Assembly (NCBI RefSeq): GCF_029690045.1
Contig: NZ_CP121464.1
Coordinates: forward strand, 5,270,001 to 5,334,000
Length of the DNA: 64,000 bases
Source of the DNA: Janthinobacterium rivuli
GTDB lineage: Bacteria > Pseudomonadota > Gammaproteobacteria > Burkholderiales > Burkholderiaceae_D
Reading direction: 5' to 3'
Both the position numbers and the translations under genes were made by a program. The notes below the pieces were generated by a model that saw nothing but the letters and a program-made list of their open reading frames with translations, was not told the DNA's origin and did no database searches. Of the stretch, positions 9,484 through 18,137 are shown piece by piece; within the stretch, counting starts at the first letter, position 1; every line of letters begins with the position of its first letter.

Positions 9484-9556
9484 GGAGACGATGCGCGTGG
9501 ATGGGAAGCGCACGTTACCACAGGCGCGCGGCAGCGGGCCGCACGCCTGTGCATCC

Positions 9557-9919
9557 TCAGCCGCCGGCCTTTTTCGCCTGGTGGCCCAGCTTGGCCAGCG
9601 CGGCCAGTATGGTGTCGACATGGTCGCCCTGCACTTCGATCACGCCATCCTTGACCGTGCCGCCCGAGCCGCACTGCGTGCGCAACTGCTTGCCCAGCAG
9701 GGCCAGCGCGATGGCGTCCAGCGCCAAGCCTTTTACCACCGTGGCGCTCTTGCCACCGCGGCCCTTGGTCTGGCGCGACACGCGCACCGCGCCGTCGCCG
9801 ATTGGCGCCGCTTTGGCTTGCGCCTTGCACGCGCATTGCGCCAGCGGCTGGCGGCAGGCGGGACACATGCGGCCCGTTTCGGTGGAATAGACGAGACCGC
9901 CCAGGGAGCTGCTTTTCAT
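9557..9919 (-). CDS. yciH: SUI1/YciH-family translation initiation factor-like protein
   Basis: A 120-residue protein starting MKSSSLGGLVYSTETGRMCP. It carries a small cysteine cluster (MCPACRQPLAQCACKA) typical of bacterial YciH proteins, then a SUI1/eIF1-like domain with KGRGGKSATVVKGL, GSGGTVKDGVIEVQGDH and a C-terminal KLGHQAKKAGG. The family resembles eukaryotic eIF1 and is linked to initiation fidelity, but its bacterial role is not settled. The ATG at 9919 is my choice; a TTG 13 codons upstream is possible. It reads leftward, between motD and the unknown gene. Confidence 0.9.
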   Translation of the reverse strand: MKSSSLGGLVYSTETGRMCPACRQPLAQCACKAQAKAAPIGDGAVRVSRQTKGRGGKSATVVKGLALDAIALALLGKQLRTQCGSGGTVKDGVIEVQGDHVDTILAALAKLGHQAKKAGG

Positions 9920-9968
9920 GAGGAAGAGATAAAAGAGAGAATGCCGCGATTGTACCAAGCGGCGGCGT

Positions 9969-10754
9969 TCAATTGGCTGGCGCCACGGGCGCCGTCGGCA
10001 CTTCCGTCACCGTTTCGGGGATGCCCGACAAAATCGTCACGGCGACCCGGCGGTTGCGCGCGCGCCCTTCCGCCGTTTCATTGGGCGCCACGGGAATATT
10101 GTCGGCGTGGCCGACGGCCGTCAGGCGCGAGGCCTTGACGCCACTGGCGATGAACAGGCGCACCACGGCGCTGGCGCGCGCGGCCGACAATTCCCAGTTC
10201 GAGGCAAAGTTCGAATTGCTGATCGGCTGCACGTCCGTATGCCCTTCCACCTGCACGTCGTGCGTATCGTCCTTGAGCAGCACGGCCACGGCGCGCAGGG
10301 CCTGGTCCGACTCCGTCGTCAGGCGCGCCGCACCCGGATCGAACAGCACGCTGGCATTGATTTCCACGCTCACGCCGCGGCTTGTCTGCGTGACGCGCAC
10401 CTTGCCCTCCTTCACCAGCGGCGCCAGGGTCGACGTCAGGTCCTGCGCCAGGCGCGTCATGTGTTCGCGCTCGCGGCGGATGGCTTCCGTGCGGCGCTTC
10501 AGGGCGGGATTCGGCAAAGGAATGGCCTGCGGCGCTTCCATGATGATGGGCGGCGCACCCTTTTCCAGGCTGAAGGCCTGGCCGATGGCATTCTGGAAGA
10601 CGCGATACTTGCCTTCGTTGACTTGCGAAATGGCGTACATGACGACGAAGAAGGCGAACAGCAGGGTAATGAAGTCGGCATACGAGATCAGCCAGCGGTC
10701 CTGGTTGTCCGGTTCCTCGTCATACTTCCTGCGCGCGCGCCGCATCATGGTCAA
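9969..10754 (-). CDS. motD: Flagellar motor stator protein MotD (MotB-like)
   Basis: A 261-residue stator B-subunit. A single membrane helix carries the proton-binding aspartate (D27 in WLISYADFITLLFAFFVVMY), and an OmpA-like peptidoglycan-binding domain follows (VEGHTDVQPISNSNFASNWE, then LSAARASAVVRLF). The YAISQVNEGKYRVFQNAIG stretch is typical of MotD rather than classic MotB. It overlaps motC by 4 bp (ATGA), so the two subunits are translationally coupled. A second MotAB pair probably exists elsewhere in the genome. Confidence 0.93.
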   Translation of the reverse strand: MTMMRRARRKYDEEPDNQDRWLISYADFITLLFAFFVVMYAISQVNEGKYRVFQNAIGQAFSLEKGAPPIIMEAPQAIPLPNPALKRRTEAIRREREHMTRLAQDLTSTLAPLVKEGKVRVTQTSRGVSVEINASVLFDPGAARLTTESDQALRAVAVLLKDDTHDVQVEGHTDVQPISNSNFASNWELSAARASAVVRLFIASGVKASRLTAVGHADNIPVAPNETAEGRARNRRVAVTILSGIPETVTEVPTAPVAPAN

Positions 10755-11497
10755 TGCTCGTGCAAGAGACTGGACACGCGCTCTTCGATGATGCGCGTAT
10801 GGTCGCCCGTGGCGATGTCGTACAGCACGGCGGCCGTGATTTCGTATTGCAGCACGCGGCGCGAGACGATGGCCTTGAGTTTATTCGCCACCGGCAGGAA
10901 CAGCAGGTTGGCCAGGCCCACGCCATAAATCGTCGACACGAACGCCACGGCGATGCCGCCACCTAATTTACTCGGGTCGGTGAGGTTTTCCATCACGTGT
11001 ATCAGGCCCAGCACGGCGCCCAGGATGCCGATGGTGGGCGAATAACCGGCCGCCGATTCCCACACCTTGACGGCCTGGCGCTCGGCCATCTCGTAGGCGG
11101 AGATTTCCACATCGAGCAGCTGGCGCAGCTTGTCGGGCGCGATGCCGTCGACGATCATGCGCAAACCCTTGGCGTTGAAACGGTCGGCCGTGTTTTCCAT
11201 CAGGCGCTCGAGCGCCAGCGTCCCGTCGCGGCGCGCCGTCAGACTCCAGAGTCCGATGTCGCGCGCCAGCGCGGCGCGCGTGTCGGCGGGCGGCAGGAAG
11301 ACCCAGCGCAGCATTTCCAGGCCGCGCACAAAAGTACGCAGCCGCGTTTGCAGCAGCACGGCGCCGAAGGTGCCGATGACCACGATGGCGAAGGCGGCAG
11401 GCTGCAGCAGGGAGGCCATCTTGCCCCCTTCCAGCGCCTGGCCGACCAACAGGCCCGCCAGCGCCAGCGCCAGCCCGATTACGCTGGACCAGTCCAC
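10751..11497 (-). CDS. motC: Flagellar motor stator protein MotC (MotA-like)
   Basis: A 248-residue MotA/ExbB-type proton-channel protein with about four membrane helices. The start is taken as GTG at 11497 (read as MDWSSVIGLALALAGLLVGQ), because GAGGGAG lies about 6-12 bp upstream and the family starts there; a longer in-frame reading would run deep into fliA. It overlaps the end of fliA by 19 bp. Conserved features include ALEGGKMASLLQPAAFAIV and the P-x-x-G motif in SAAGYSPTIGILGAVLGLI. It is coupled to motD. Confidence 0.93.
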   Translation of the reverse strand: MDWSSVIGLALALAGLLVGQALEGGKMASLLQPAAFAIVVIGTFGAVLLQTRLRTFVRGLEMLRWVFLPPADTRAALARDIGLWSLTARRDGTLALERLMENTADRFNAKGLRMIVDGIAPDKLRQLLDVEISAYEMAERQAVKVWESAAGYSPTIGILGAVLGLIHVMENLTDPSKLGGGIAVAFVSTIYGVGLANLLFLPVANKLKAIVSRRVLQYEITAAVLYDIATGDHTRIIEERVSSLLHEH

Positions 11498-12210
11498 GCC
11501 AGCTCCCTCAAGGTTGCGCGCAGGCGCGCGACGGCCTGGGTATGCAGCTGCGAGACGCGCGATTCGGATACGCCCATCACCGCGCCGATCTCCTTCAGGT
11601 TCAGCTCTTCTTCGTAATACAGGCCCATGAGTATTTTCTCGCGTGGCGGCAGCGCGTCGATGGCATCGATCACGGATTGCCGGAAATCGGTATCGAGCAG
11701 GGAACGCAAGGGGTCGCTGTCCTCGTCCACGCAATGGCGGTCGAGGAAGCTGTCATTGCCGTCCGGGTCATGAAAGTCTTCGTAGTACACGAGCTGGTGG
11801 CCGCCGCCGTCGCCCAGCATTTCCTGGTAGTCGGCCAGCGACATCTTGAGCAGTTTCGCCACTTCCGACTCCGTCGGCGGGTGGCCGAGGCGCTGCTGCA
11901 AGGTGCTCATCGCCTCTTCGATCTTGCGCATGTTCTGGCGCATGCTGCGCGGCAGCCAGTCGCTGGTGCGCAATTCGTCGAGCATGGCGCCGCGGATGCG
12001 CAGCACGGCATACGTCTCGAACTGCGCGCCATGCGTCTCTTCATAGCGGCTGATGGCATCGAGCAGGCCGATCATGCCGGCCTGGATCAGGTCATCGACC
12101 TCGACCGAAGGCGGCAATTTCGCCTTCATATGGTGCGCCAGACGCTTCACCAGCGGAATATGCTCCGTCAGCAAATAGTCCTTGTTCGATTTCCCTTTGA
12201 CCGTGTACAT
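11479..12210 (-). CDS. fliA: Flagellar sigma factor FliA (sigma-28)
   Basis: A 243-residue sigma factor directing late flagellar and chemotaxis promoters. Region 2 is visible as LVKRLAHHMKAKLPPSVEVD and DLIQAGMIGLLDAISRYEE; region 3 as LGHPPTESEVAKLLKMS; region 4 as the helix-turn-helix LNLKEIGAVMGVSESRVSQL. Its target consensus occurs exactly upstream of flgM in this window, and FlgM is its inhibitor. It lies after flhG in the flhF-flhG-fliA order usual in this group, with motC overlapping its 3-prime end. Confidence 0.97.
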   Translation of the reverse strand: MYTVKGKSNKDYLLTEHIPLVKRLAHHMKAKLPPSVEVDDLIQAGMIGLLDAISRYEETHGAQFETYAVLRIRGAMLDELRTSDWLPRSMRQNMRKIEEAMSTLQQRLGHPPTESEVAKLLKMSLADYQEMLGDGGGHQLVYYEDFHDPDGNDSFLDRHCVDEDSDPLRSLLDTDFRQSVIDAIDALPPREKILMGLYYEEELNLKEIGAVMGVSESRVSQLHTQAVARLRATLRELAWTGPA

Positions 12211-12255
12211 AGGCTGCTTATTGTTTTCTCATCTTATCTGGTGCTACGGTTGGCT

Positions 12256-13140
12256 TCAGGCGCTGAACTGGTGCGGGCTCCCCGTCTGGTACAAGGTGCC
12301 GCCCAGCACCGGCGCCGCCGAACGGGCCAGCCGCTCGGCCAGTCCGCGAAACGCCACCGAGGCGCCCGCCAGCGGAAACGCATCGACCACGCTGCGGCCC
12401 AGGCGCGCCGCGCGGTGCAGATACTCATCGGCAGGCACCGAACCCATCGAGGTCAGCTTCACGGCCAGGTAGCGGCTCGCCGCCTGCGCCATATTATCGT
12501 ATACCACTTTTGCTTCGGATTCGGAAGCGCCGGTGACGAGGATGCCGAACGGACGGCGTCCCAGTTCCTGGCTCAGGCGCTTGATCAGGCAGTACGCCGC
12601 CTTGATCGAGGTGGCGCTGGTAGAGACTTGCACGACGATATCGGACGAAGCCATCAAGGGCACGGGGAAGCAGTCGCCCTCGTCGGCCATGACGCCGTCG
12701 ACCAGCACGATGCCGCTCTGGCGCGCCAGCACCTCGAAGGTCTTGCCCAGGCGGCGCAGTTCGTCCTCGCCCGCATAGTCCATGCTGTCCATCAAATGGT
12801 TGCGCGCGCCCAGGCTGGCCACGCCGAAGCCTTGCGGCACCTGGTGGATGACCTGGTTCAAGCCGCACTGCTGGCGCGCCACGTCGCGCAGGCTGGCGCC
12901 GTGCGCCAGGCCCAGGCGCGCAGCCACGCCATCGCTGCCGCCGCTGGCGTCGAGCAGCAGCACGTCATTGCCGCCGTAGGCGAGCGAAGCGCCCAGGTTG
13001 ACCAGCATGGCGCCCTTGTCGTCCTGCGGCGTGGCCGACAGGAACGTCATGACGCGCGGCTGCGGGCCGGCCAGCATGCGGCGCAAGCCTTCGGCCTGAT
13101 CGAAATCAAAATTAGCCAAGGTGCACCCCGCGCGCTTCAT
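12256..13140 (-). CDS. flhG: Flagellar number regulator FlhG/FleN-like MinD-family protein with degenerate P-loop
   Basis: A 294-residue MinD/ParA-family protein. The N-terminal FDFDQAEGLRRMLAGPQPRV motif is the FlhF-activating helix typical of FlhG, and the position after flhF and before fliA fits. However, the expected Walker A (KGGVGKT) is replaced by ATPQDDKGAMLVNLG at about residues 36-50, lacking the signature lysine, the glycines and the threonine. ATP-driven dimerisation may therefore be altered or lost. It overlaps flhF by 29 bp; the exact start is not certain because neither candidate has a strong ribosome site. Confidence 0.88.
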   Translation of the reverse strand: MKRAGCTLANFDFDQAEGLRRMLAGPQPRVMTFLSATPQDDKGAMLVNLGASLAYGGNDVLLLDASGGSDGVAARLGLAHGASLRDVARQQCGLNQVIHQVPQGFGVASLGARNHLMDSMDYAGEDELRRLGKTFEVLARQSGIVLVDGVMADEGDCFPVPLMASSDIVVQVSTSATSIKAAYCLIKRLSQELGRRPFGILVTGASESEAKVVYDNMAQAASRYLAVKLTSMGSVPADEYLHRAARLGRSVVDAFPLAGASVAFRGLAERLARSAAPVLGGTLYQTGSPHQFSA

Positions 13141-14440
13141 TGTTGCGGGCGGCCGCCTGCGCCATCAGCAGCGGCAGTTCGGCATCGGAAAACTGCGTGG
13201 CCGCCGAGTCGCGCTTGAGCTTGAAGGCGCGGTCGATCAGGTAGCCGCGGTCGGCCAGGTACAGGTCTTCCGGCACGCGCTGGCCGTTCGACACATAAAA
13301 CAGGTTCAGCTTCTGGCGGATCACCACGTCGAGCACATTGCCGATCGAGGCCGCTTCATCGAGCTTGGTCATGATGCAGCCGGCCAGGCCGCTACCCTGG
13401 TAGGCGCGCACCACTTCGTTGAGGGTTTCCTGCGTCGCCGTCGAGTTCAGGCACAGCAGGCGTTTTACATCGGCGCCGGCGCCCGACAGCATGGCCACCT
13501 GTTCCGTCACCATCTGGTCGCGCTGGCTCACGCCGACCGTATCGATCAGCACCGTGTGCTTGTTCTTCAATTCTTTCAGGGCGATGCGCAGGTCCGCCTC
13601 GTCCTTCACGGAATGCACCATCACGCCGAGGATCTTGCCGTAGATGCGCAACTGTTCGTGCGCGCCGATACGGTAGGCGTCCGTGGTGATCAGGGCCAGC
13701 TTTTCCGGGCCGTGGCGCATCACGCAGCGCGCCGCCAGCTTGGCCGTGCTGGTGGTCTTGCCGACGCCGGTTGGGCCGACCAGCGCAAACACGCCGCCCT
13801 GCTCCAGCATGGCGTCTTCATTGGCGACCGTATTGAGGTTGCGGCTCAGGACGGTCTTGATCCAGCGCATGCTTTGCGCGCCATCGAGGCCGGCGGGCAA
13901 CTTGTCGATCAGGTAGCGCGCCAGGCTGGCCGAAAAACCGGCGGCCAGCATTTCGCGCAGCACGACGGCTTTTTGCGGCTCGCGCTGCTGCGTCGAACCC
14001 CACGAGATTTCCGCCAGCTGGGTTTCCATCATGCCGCGCATGGCGCGGATTTCATTCATCATGCCGCTCATCTCGGCGGCGGCGTTCTCTTTGACGTGCG
14101 CCAGCGCGCTGGCCATCATCTGCTGCATGCGGGCCATGTCCACTGGCTCGGAGGCAGCCTGGCGCGGCGCGGCAGGACGTGGCGTGGCCGGGCGCTGGGC
14201 CGGGGCGGCCGGACGCTGCGGCGTGGCGAACTGGGTCTGCAACTGAGGACGGGGCTGGGCCATTTCGGACGCGGCCGGCGGCGACGCCAGCGAAGCGGCA
14301 TCATCATTGGCCAGCGCGAGGATTTCCACCACCCCATCGGCCTGGCGGTTCGACAGGATCACGGCGTCAGGGCCCAGCGCTTCGCGCACCTTGCGCAGCG
14401 CATCGCGCGACGAGGCGCCCGTAAATTTCTTCACATTCAT
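13112..14440 (-). CDS. flhF: Flagellar biosynthesis GTPase FlhF
   Basis: A 442-residue SRP-type GTPase that sets the site of flagellar assembly. The start at 14440 (MNVKKFTGASSRDALRKVRE) has a GGGAGG ribosome site; a longer in-frame reading is unlikely. The order is an N-terminal basic domain, a Pro/Ala-rich linker (about residues 90-140), a helical N domain, then the G domain with P-loop GPTGVGKTTSTAKLAAR, the LALITTDAYRIGAHEQL switch and TKLDEAASIGN. It lies between flhA and flhG in the leftward export operon. Confidence 0.97.
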   Translation of the reverse strand: MNVKKFTGASSRDALRKVREALGPDAVILSNRQADGVVEILALANDDAASLASPPAASEMAQPRPQLQTQFATPQRPAAPAQRPATPRPAAPRQAASEPVDMARMQQMMASALAHVKENAAAEMSGMMNEIRAMRGMMETQLAEISWGSTQQREPQKAVVLREMLAAGFSASLARYLIDKLPAGLDGAQSMRWIKTVLSRNLNTVANEDAMLEQGGVFALVGPTGVGKTTSTAKLAARCVMRHGPEKLALITTDAYRIGAHEQLRIYGKILGVMVHSVKDEADLRIALKELKNKHTVLIDTVGVSQRDQMVTEQVAMLSGAGADVKRLLCLNSTATQETLNEVVRAYQGSGLAGCIMTKLDEAASIGNVLDVVIRQKLNLFYVSNGQRVPEDLYLADRGYLIDRAFKLKRDSAATQFSDAELPLLMAQAAARNNEARGVHLG

Positions 14441-14711
14441 GACCGGCCTCCCAGGGCGGGGGTGGCGCAATATTGGCTGAACTGTGTGACCATCGTCGAC
14501 TCCTGTTGCTTGAGTGCTGTCTTCCACATGGACACAGATCACCCGGACAGTTTCCATTATTAGCGATGCTTGCAGGAAATGATCGAAGGAACAGGACGGG
14601 AAAGTACCCGTTATTCAGTTTGCCGGGAGGAAATTGATGTTTATTTGACCAAAAGCAACAACTGGGGTCGAACCCTGAGGGTTCGACCCCGGCCCTTCGC
14701 TTGGGTTTGCT
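14441..14711. other. Spacer between flhA and flhF with a perfect palindrome
   Basis: These 271 bp separate two genes that run in the same leftward direction. I see no credible coding sequence. The main feature is the perfect 12-bp inverted repeat at 14664-14690. The rest has no clear promoter or terminator, so whether flhF has its own promoter here cannot be decided by reading. Confidence 0.6.
14664..14690. repeat. Perfect 12-bp inverted repeat (GGGGTCGAACCC, loop TGA)
   Basis: The arms 14664-14675 and 14679-14690 are exact reverse complements around a 3-base loop. There is no T-run on either side, so it is not a standard rho-independent terminator, though the transcript could fold. I infer that this is a copy of a dispersed intergenic palindrome; a partial match (TTGACCCCGGCC) occurs at the end of ribF at 56814-56825. 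The alternative is a single local hairpin. Confidence 0.7.
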
Positions 14712-16808
14712 TTATTGCGCGCCCACCAGCGCCGTGACGCGGATCGTCTTGGTTTCCGGCACTTCCGCATGCGACAGCACCTTGAGTTGCGGCAAGGCGC
14801 GGCGCAGGAAGCGCGACAGCAGGGCGCGCAGCGGCGCCGGCACCAGCAGCACCGGCGTCAGGCCCAGCGCTTCCTGCTGCTGCGCAGCCAGGCCCGCCTG
14901 GTGCGCGATGGTGTCGGCCAGGCCCGGCTCGATGCCGGCGCCATCGCCGCCATTGCCCATCGCTTGCATCAGCAGCCGCTCGAGGCGGCTGTCGAGGGTC
15001 ATCACGGACAGTTCGGCCGCGCCGGGGAACAGTTGCTGCACGATGGCGCGGCCCAGGGCCACGCGCACCAGCGCCGTCAGCTCGTTCGGGTCTTGCGTGC
15101 TGACCGTATGCTCGGCCAGGGTTTCGATGATGCTGCGCATGTCGCGGATGTGCACGCCCTCGGCCAGCAGGTTCTGCAGCACCTTTTGCAGGGTCGACAG
15201 CGACAGCATCTTCGGCACCAGGTCTTCCACCAGGCGCGGCGCATCCTTGCCCAGATGGTCGAGCAGGGATTGGACTTCCGCGCGACCCAGCAGTTCCGAC
15301 GCGTGCGAGGTGATCAGGTGGTTCAGGTGCGTGGCCACCACGGTGCCCGCGTCGACCACCGTGTAGCCCATCGATTGCGCCTGGTCGCGCAAGCTGGCGT
15401 CGATCCAGGTGGCGGGCAAGCCGAAAGCGGGGTCGTTGGTGGCCAGGCCCGGCAAGGTGCCGCTGGCCATGCCGGGGTTGATCGCCAGGAACTGGCCGTT
15501 GAACGCTTCGCCCACGCCCACTTCCACGCCCTTGAGGGTGATGCGGTAGGCGGACGGCTTCAATTCCAGATTGTCGCGGATATGTACGGGCGGCGCCAGG
15601 AAGCCCACTTCCTGGGCAAATTTCTTGCGGATACCCTTGATGCGCTTGAGCAATTCGCCACCCTGCGTCTTGTCGACCAGGGGAATCAAACGGTAGCCCA
15701 CTTCCAGGCCCAGCGTATCGACGGGCATGATGTCTTGCCAGCTGGCTTCTTCCTGCTCCGGCGCCACGGTCGCTTGCGGCGCTTCGGCCGGCTTTTCGGC
15801 CGCCTCTTTTTCCTGCGTGCGTTTTTTGCTGATCAGATAGGCGGAACCGGCCAGCAACGACGCCAGCAGGATGAAGACCATGTTCGGCATGCCGGGAATC
15901 AATCCCATGCCGCCGATGATGCCGGCGGTAATATAGAGCACTTGCGGTTTCGCAAACAATTGCCCCACCAGCTGGGTGCCGATGTCCTGTTCGCTGGCCA
16001 CGCGCGAGACGACGATACCGGCCGCCGTGGAAATGATCAGCGAAGGAATCTGCGCCACCAGGCCGTCACCGATGGCCAGCAGGGTGTAGTTCTTGAGTGC
16101 GTCGGCAAAGCCCATGTCGTGCTGCAGCAGGCCCACCAGCAAGCCGCCGACGATGTTGATGACGGTCACCATGATGCCGGCGATGGCGTCGCCGCGCACG
16201 TATTTGCTGGCACCGTCCATGGCGCCATAGAATTCCGCTTCCTGCGCCACTTCCGTGCGGCGGCGGCGCGCTTCGTCTTCGCCGATCAGGCCGGCGTTCA
16301 GGTCGGCGTCGATGGCCATCTGTTTACCGGGCATCGCGTCCAGCGCGAAACGGGCGCCCACCTCGGCGATACGGCCCGCACCCTTGGTCACCACCGTAAA
16401 GTTGATGATCGTCAAAATAATGAAGACCACGATACCGACCGTGTAGTTTCCGCCAATCAAGAAGTGACCGAACGCTTCAATCACTTTACCGGCCGCGTCG
16501 GCGCCCGTATGGCCTTCCGTCAGCACCACGCGCGTGGACGCCACGTTCAGCGACAGGCGCAGCATGGTCGACACGAGCAAGATGGTCGGGAAGGCCATGA
16601 AGTCGAGCGGCTTGACCGTGTACAGCGCCGTCAGCAGCACGATGATGGACAGCGCGATATTAAAACTGAAGAAGATGTCGAGGATGAAGGCCGGCAGCGG
16701 CAGCACCATCATCGCCAGCAGCATAATGATGATGATAGGCGCGGCGATGCCCTTGCTGGCGTTGCCACCCATTCCACTGAGCCAGGCTGGCATTCTCAGG
16801 CCGTTCAT
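14712..16808 (-). CDS. flhA: Flagellar export gate protein FlhA
   Basis: A 698-residue FHIPEP-family protein, the usual length. The N-terminal half has about eight membrane helices (for example PAFILDIFFSFNIALSIIVL) with the family motif around ARFALDAMPGKQMAIDADLN followed by AGLIGEDEARRRR. The C-terminal half is the cytoplasmic domain that docks substrates and chaperones. It overlaps the end of flhB by 4 bp (ATGA), so the two export-gate genes are coupled. Confidence 0.98.
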   Translation of the reverse strand: MNGLRMPAWLSGMGGNASKGIAAPIIIIMLLAMMVLPLPAFILDIFFSFNIALSIIVLLTALYTVKPLDFMAFPTILLVSTMLRLSLNVASTRVVLTEGHTGADAAGKVIEAFGHFLIGGNYTVGIVVFIILTIINFTVVTKGAGRIAEVGARFALDAMPGKQMAIDADLNAGLIGEDEARRRRTEVAQEAEFYGAMDGASKYVRGDAIAGIMVTVINIVGGLLVGLLQHDMGFADALKNYTLLAIGDGLVAQIPSLIISTAAGIVVSRVASEQDIGTQLVGQLFAKPQVLYITAGIIGGMGLIPGMPNMVFILLASLLAGSAYLISKKRTQEKEAAEKPAEAPQATVAPEQEEASWQDIMPVDTLGLEVGYRLIPLVDKTQGGELLKRIKGIRKKFAQEVGFLAPPVHIRDNLELKPSAYRITLKGVEVGVGEAFNGQFLAINPGMASGTLPGLATNDPAFGLPATWIDASLRDQAQSMGYTVVDAGTVVATHLNHLITSHASELLGRAEVQSLLDHLGKDAPRLVEDLVPKMLSLSTLQKVLQNLLAEGVHIRDMRSIIETLAEHTVSTQDPNELTALVRVALGRAIVQQLFPGAAELSVMTLDSRLERLLMQAMGNGGDGAGIEPGLADTIAHQAGLAAQQQEALGLTPVLLVPAPLRALLSRFLRRALPQLKVLSHAEVPETKTIRVTALVGAQ

Positions 16809-18001
16809 GGTGTACTTCCTTTATTCTTGTCTGCTGCGCCGGCTGCGGGCGGTGTCTGCGATGCGGGATTGTGCGGGTCGAGCTCGGGCGGCACGTCGAG
16901 TTTCTTCGGCTTGTCGGGGCGCTCGCCCTGGCCCTTGCCATAGCTGCGCAGCTGGAACACATAGGCCAGCACTTCGGCCACGGCGCCATACAGCGCCTCG
17001 GGAATCTCGTCGCCGATGTCCGTATGCTGGTACAGCGCGCGCGCCAGGGCCGGCGCTTCCAGGATGGCGACCTTGTGCTCGCCCGCCAGTTCGCGGATCT
17101 TCGCGGCCACCTCGTCGATGCCCTTGGCCACCACCTGCGGCGCGCCGCGCGAATTCTCGCCATACTTCAAGGCCACCGCGTAGTGGGTAGGATTGGTCAC
17201 CACCACGTCGGCCTTCGGTACGTCGGCCATCATGCGGCGGCGCGACATTTCATGCTGCATCTGGCGGATCTTCGCCTTGATCTGCGGATTGCCGTCCGAC
17301 TCTTTCGACTCTTGCTTGACTTCCTGCAAGGACATTTTCATCTTGTTGGCGTAGTGCCACATCTGGTATGGACCGTCGATGGCGGCGATCAGGCCCAGCG
17401 CGCCGACGATCAACAGGAAGGCCGTGATCAGCAGGCTGATCAGATGGGCCGAGCCGGCGCGCAGCGATTCCACCGACAAGCCCAGCACGGCGTCCTTTTG
17501 ATGCTGCATCACCATCCAGGCCACGACGCCGACGACGAGGGTCTTGGCGATGGCCTTGAGCAATTCCACCAACGCATTCTTCGAAAACATATTGCCCAGG
17601 CCGCGAATCGGGTTGAGCTTGCCAAAATTGGGGGTGAACGCCTTGGAACTGAACAGCCAGCCGCCCACCAGCACGGGCGAGGCCAGGGCGACGAGCATGA
17701 TGGCCAGCGCGTACGGCAGGCAAGTGAGCAAGACGGAGCCCACGTCGTAGCCGATGCGCAACATCATCGCGTCGGGATTGAGGATCTGCTCGCGGTCCAG
17801 GGTCAGGCCGGAAACCATCACGGCCGTCAGCCGCCGCACGATGGCGTCGCCGGCAAACCACAGGCAGCAGCCGGACGCCATCAACACAGTAAACGTTGCC
17901 ACTTCACGCGATCGCGGAACGTCGCCTTCCTCACGCGCCTGCTCGAGGCGCTTCGGTGACGCGGCTTCGGTCTTTTCTGCGTCGCTGTCTTCCGACATCA
18001 A
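16805..18001 (-). CDS. flhB: Flagellar export switch protein FlhB
   Basis: A 398-residue membrane protein of the type III export apparatus. The N-terminal EKTEAASPKRLEQAREEGDV is typical, four membrane helices follow, and the cytoplasmic domain contains the self-cleavage motif NPTH in ADVVVTNPTHYAVALKYGE, which switches export from rod/hook to filament substrates. The C terminus has an extra Pro/Lys-rich tail. It is the first gene of the leftward flhB-flhA-flhF-flhG-fliA-motC-motD set. Confidence 0.97.
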   Translation of the reverse strand: MMSEDSDAEKTEAASPKRLEQAREEGDVPRSREVATFTVLMASGCCLWFAGDAIVRRLTAVMVSGLTLDREQILNPDAMMLRIGYDVGSVLLTCLPYALAIMLVALASPVLVGGWLFSSKAFTPNFGKLNPIRGLGNMFSKNALVELLKAIAKTLVVGVVAWMVMQHQKDAVLGLSVESLRAGSAHLISLLITAFLLIVGALGLIAAIDGPYQMWHYANKMKMSLQEVKQESKESDGNPQIKAKIRQMQHEMSRRRMMADVPKADVVVTNPTHYAVALKYGENSRGAPQVVAKGIDEVAAKIRELAGEHKVAILEAPALARALYQHTDIGDEIPEALYGAVAEVLAYVFQLRSYGKGQGERPDKPKKLDVPPELDPHNPASQTPPAAGAADKNKGSTP

Positions 18002-18090
18002 TCAACTCCGGTGAAGTCCTGCAGCCTGGCTAGGCGCAATACGGACTGGGCATGACGCATTATCGGTTTAATTAGCGCAACGCCATCAAG

Positions 18091-18120
18091 GGAAAAGGAG
18101 GGCTAATCCCCTGCTTTTCC
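18091..18120 (-). terminator. Possible terminator after the FAH-family gene
   Basis: On the minus strand GGAAAAG and CTTTTCC pair around an inner GGG/CCC stem, and CCTTG follows. It lies 18 bp after the stop of the gene at 18138-19136 and before flhB. The T-run is short, so efficiency is doubtful. Confidence 0.4.
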
Positions 18121-18137
18121 TTTGCTCTCCAGTAACC

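Noticed and set aside
14629..14649. Tiny start-stop frame (GGGAGGAAATTG then ATG) on the plus strand before the palindrome
   Set aside because: It has a good ribosome site but encodes only three residues before a stop and faces away from both neighbouring genes.
18046..18085. Possible sigma-28 promoter before flhB (ACCGATAA on the minus strand)
   Set aside because: The -10 octamer fits with one mismatch, but nothing like TAAAGTTT lies 11 bp upstream, and flhB is expected to be an early gene.
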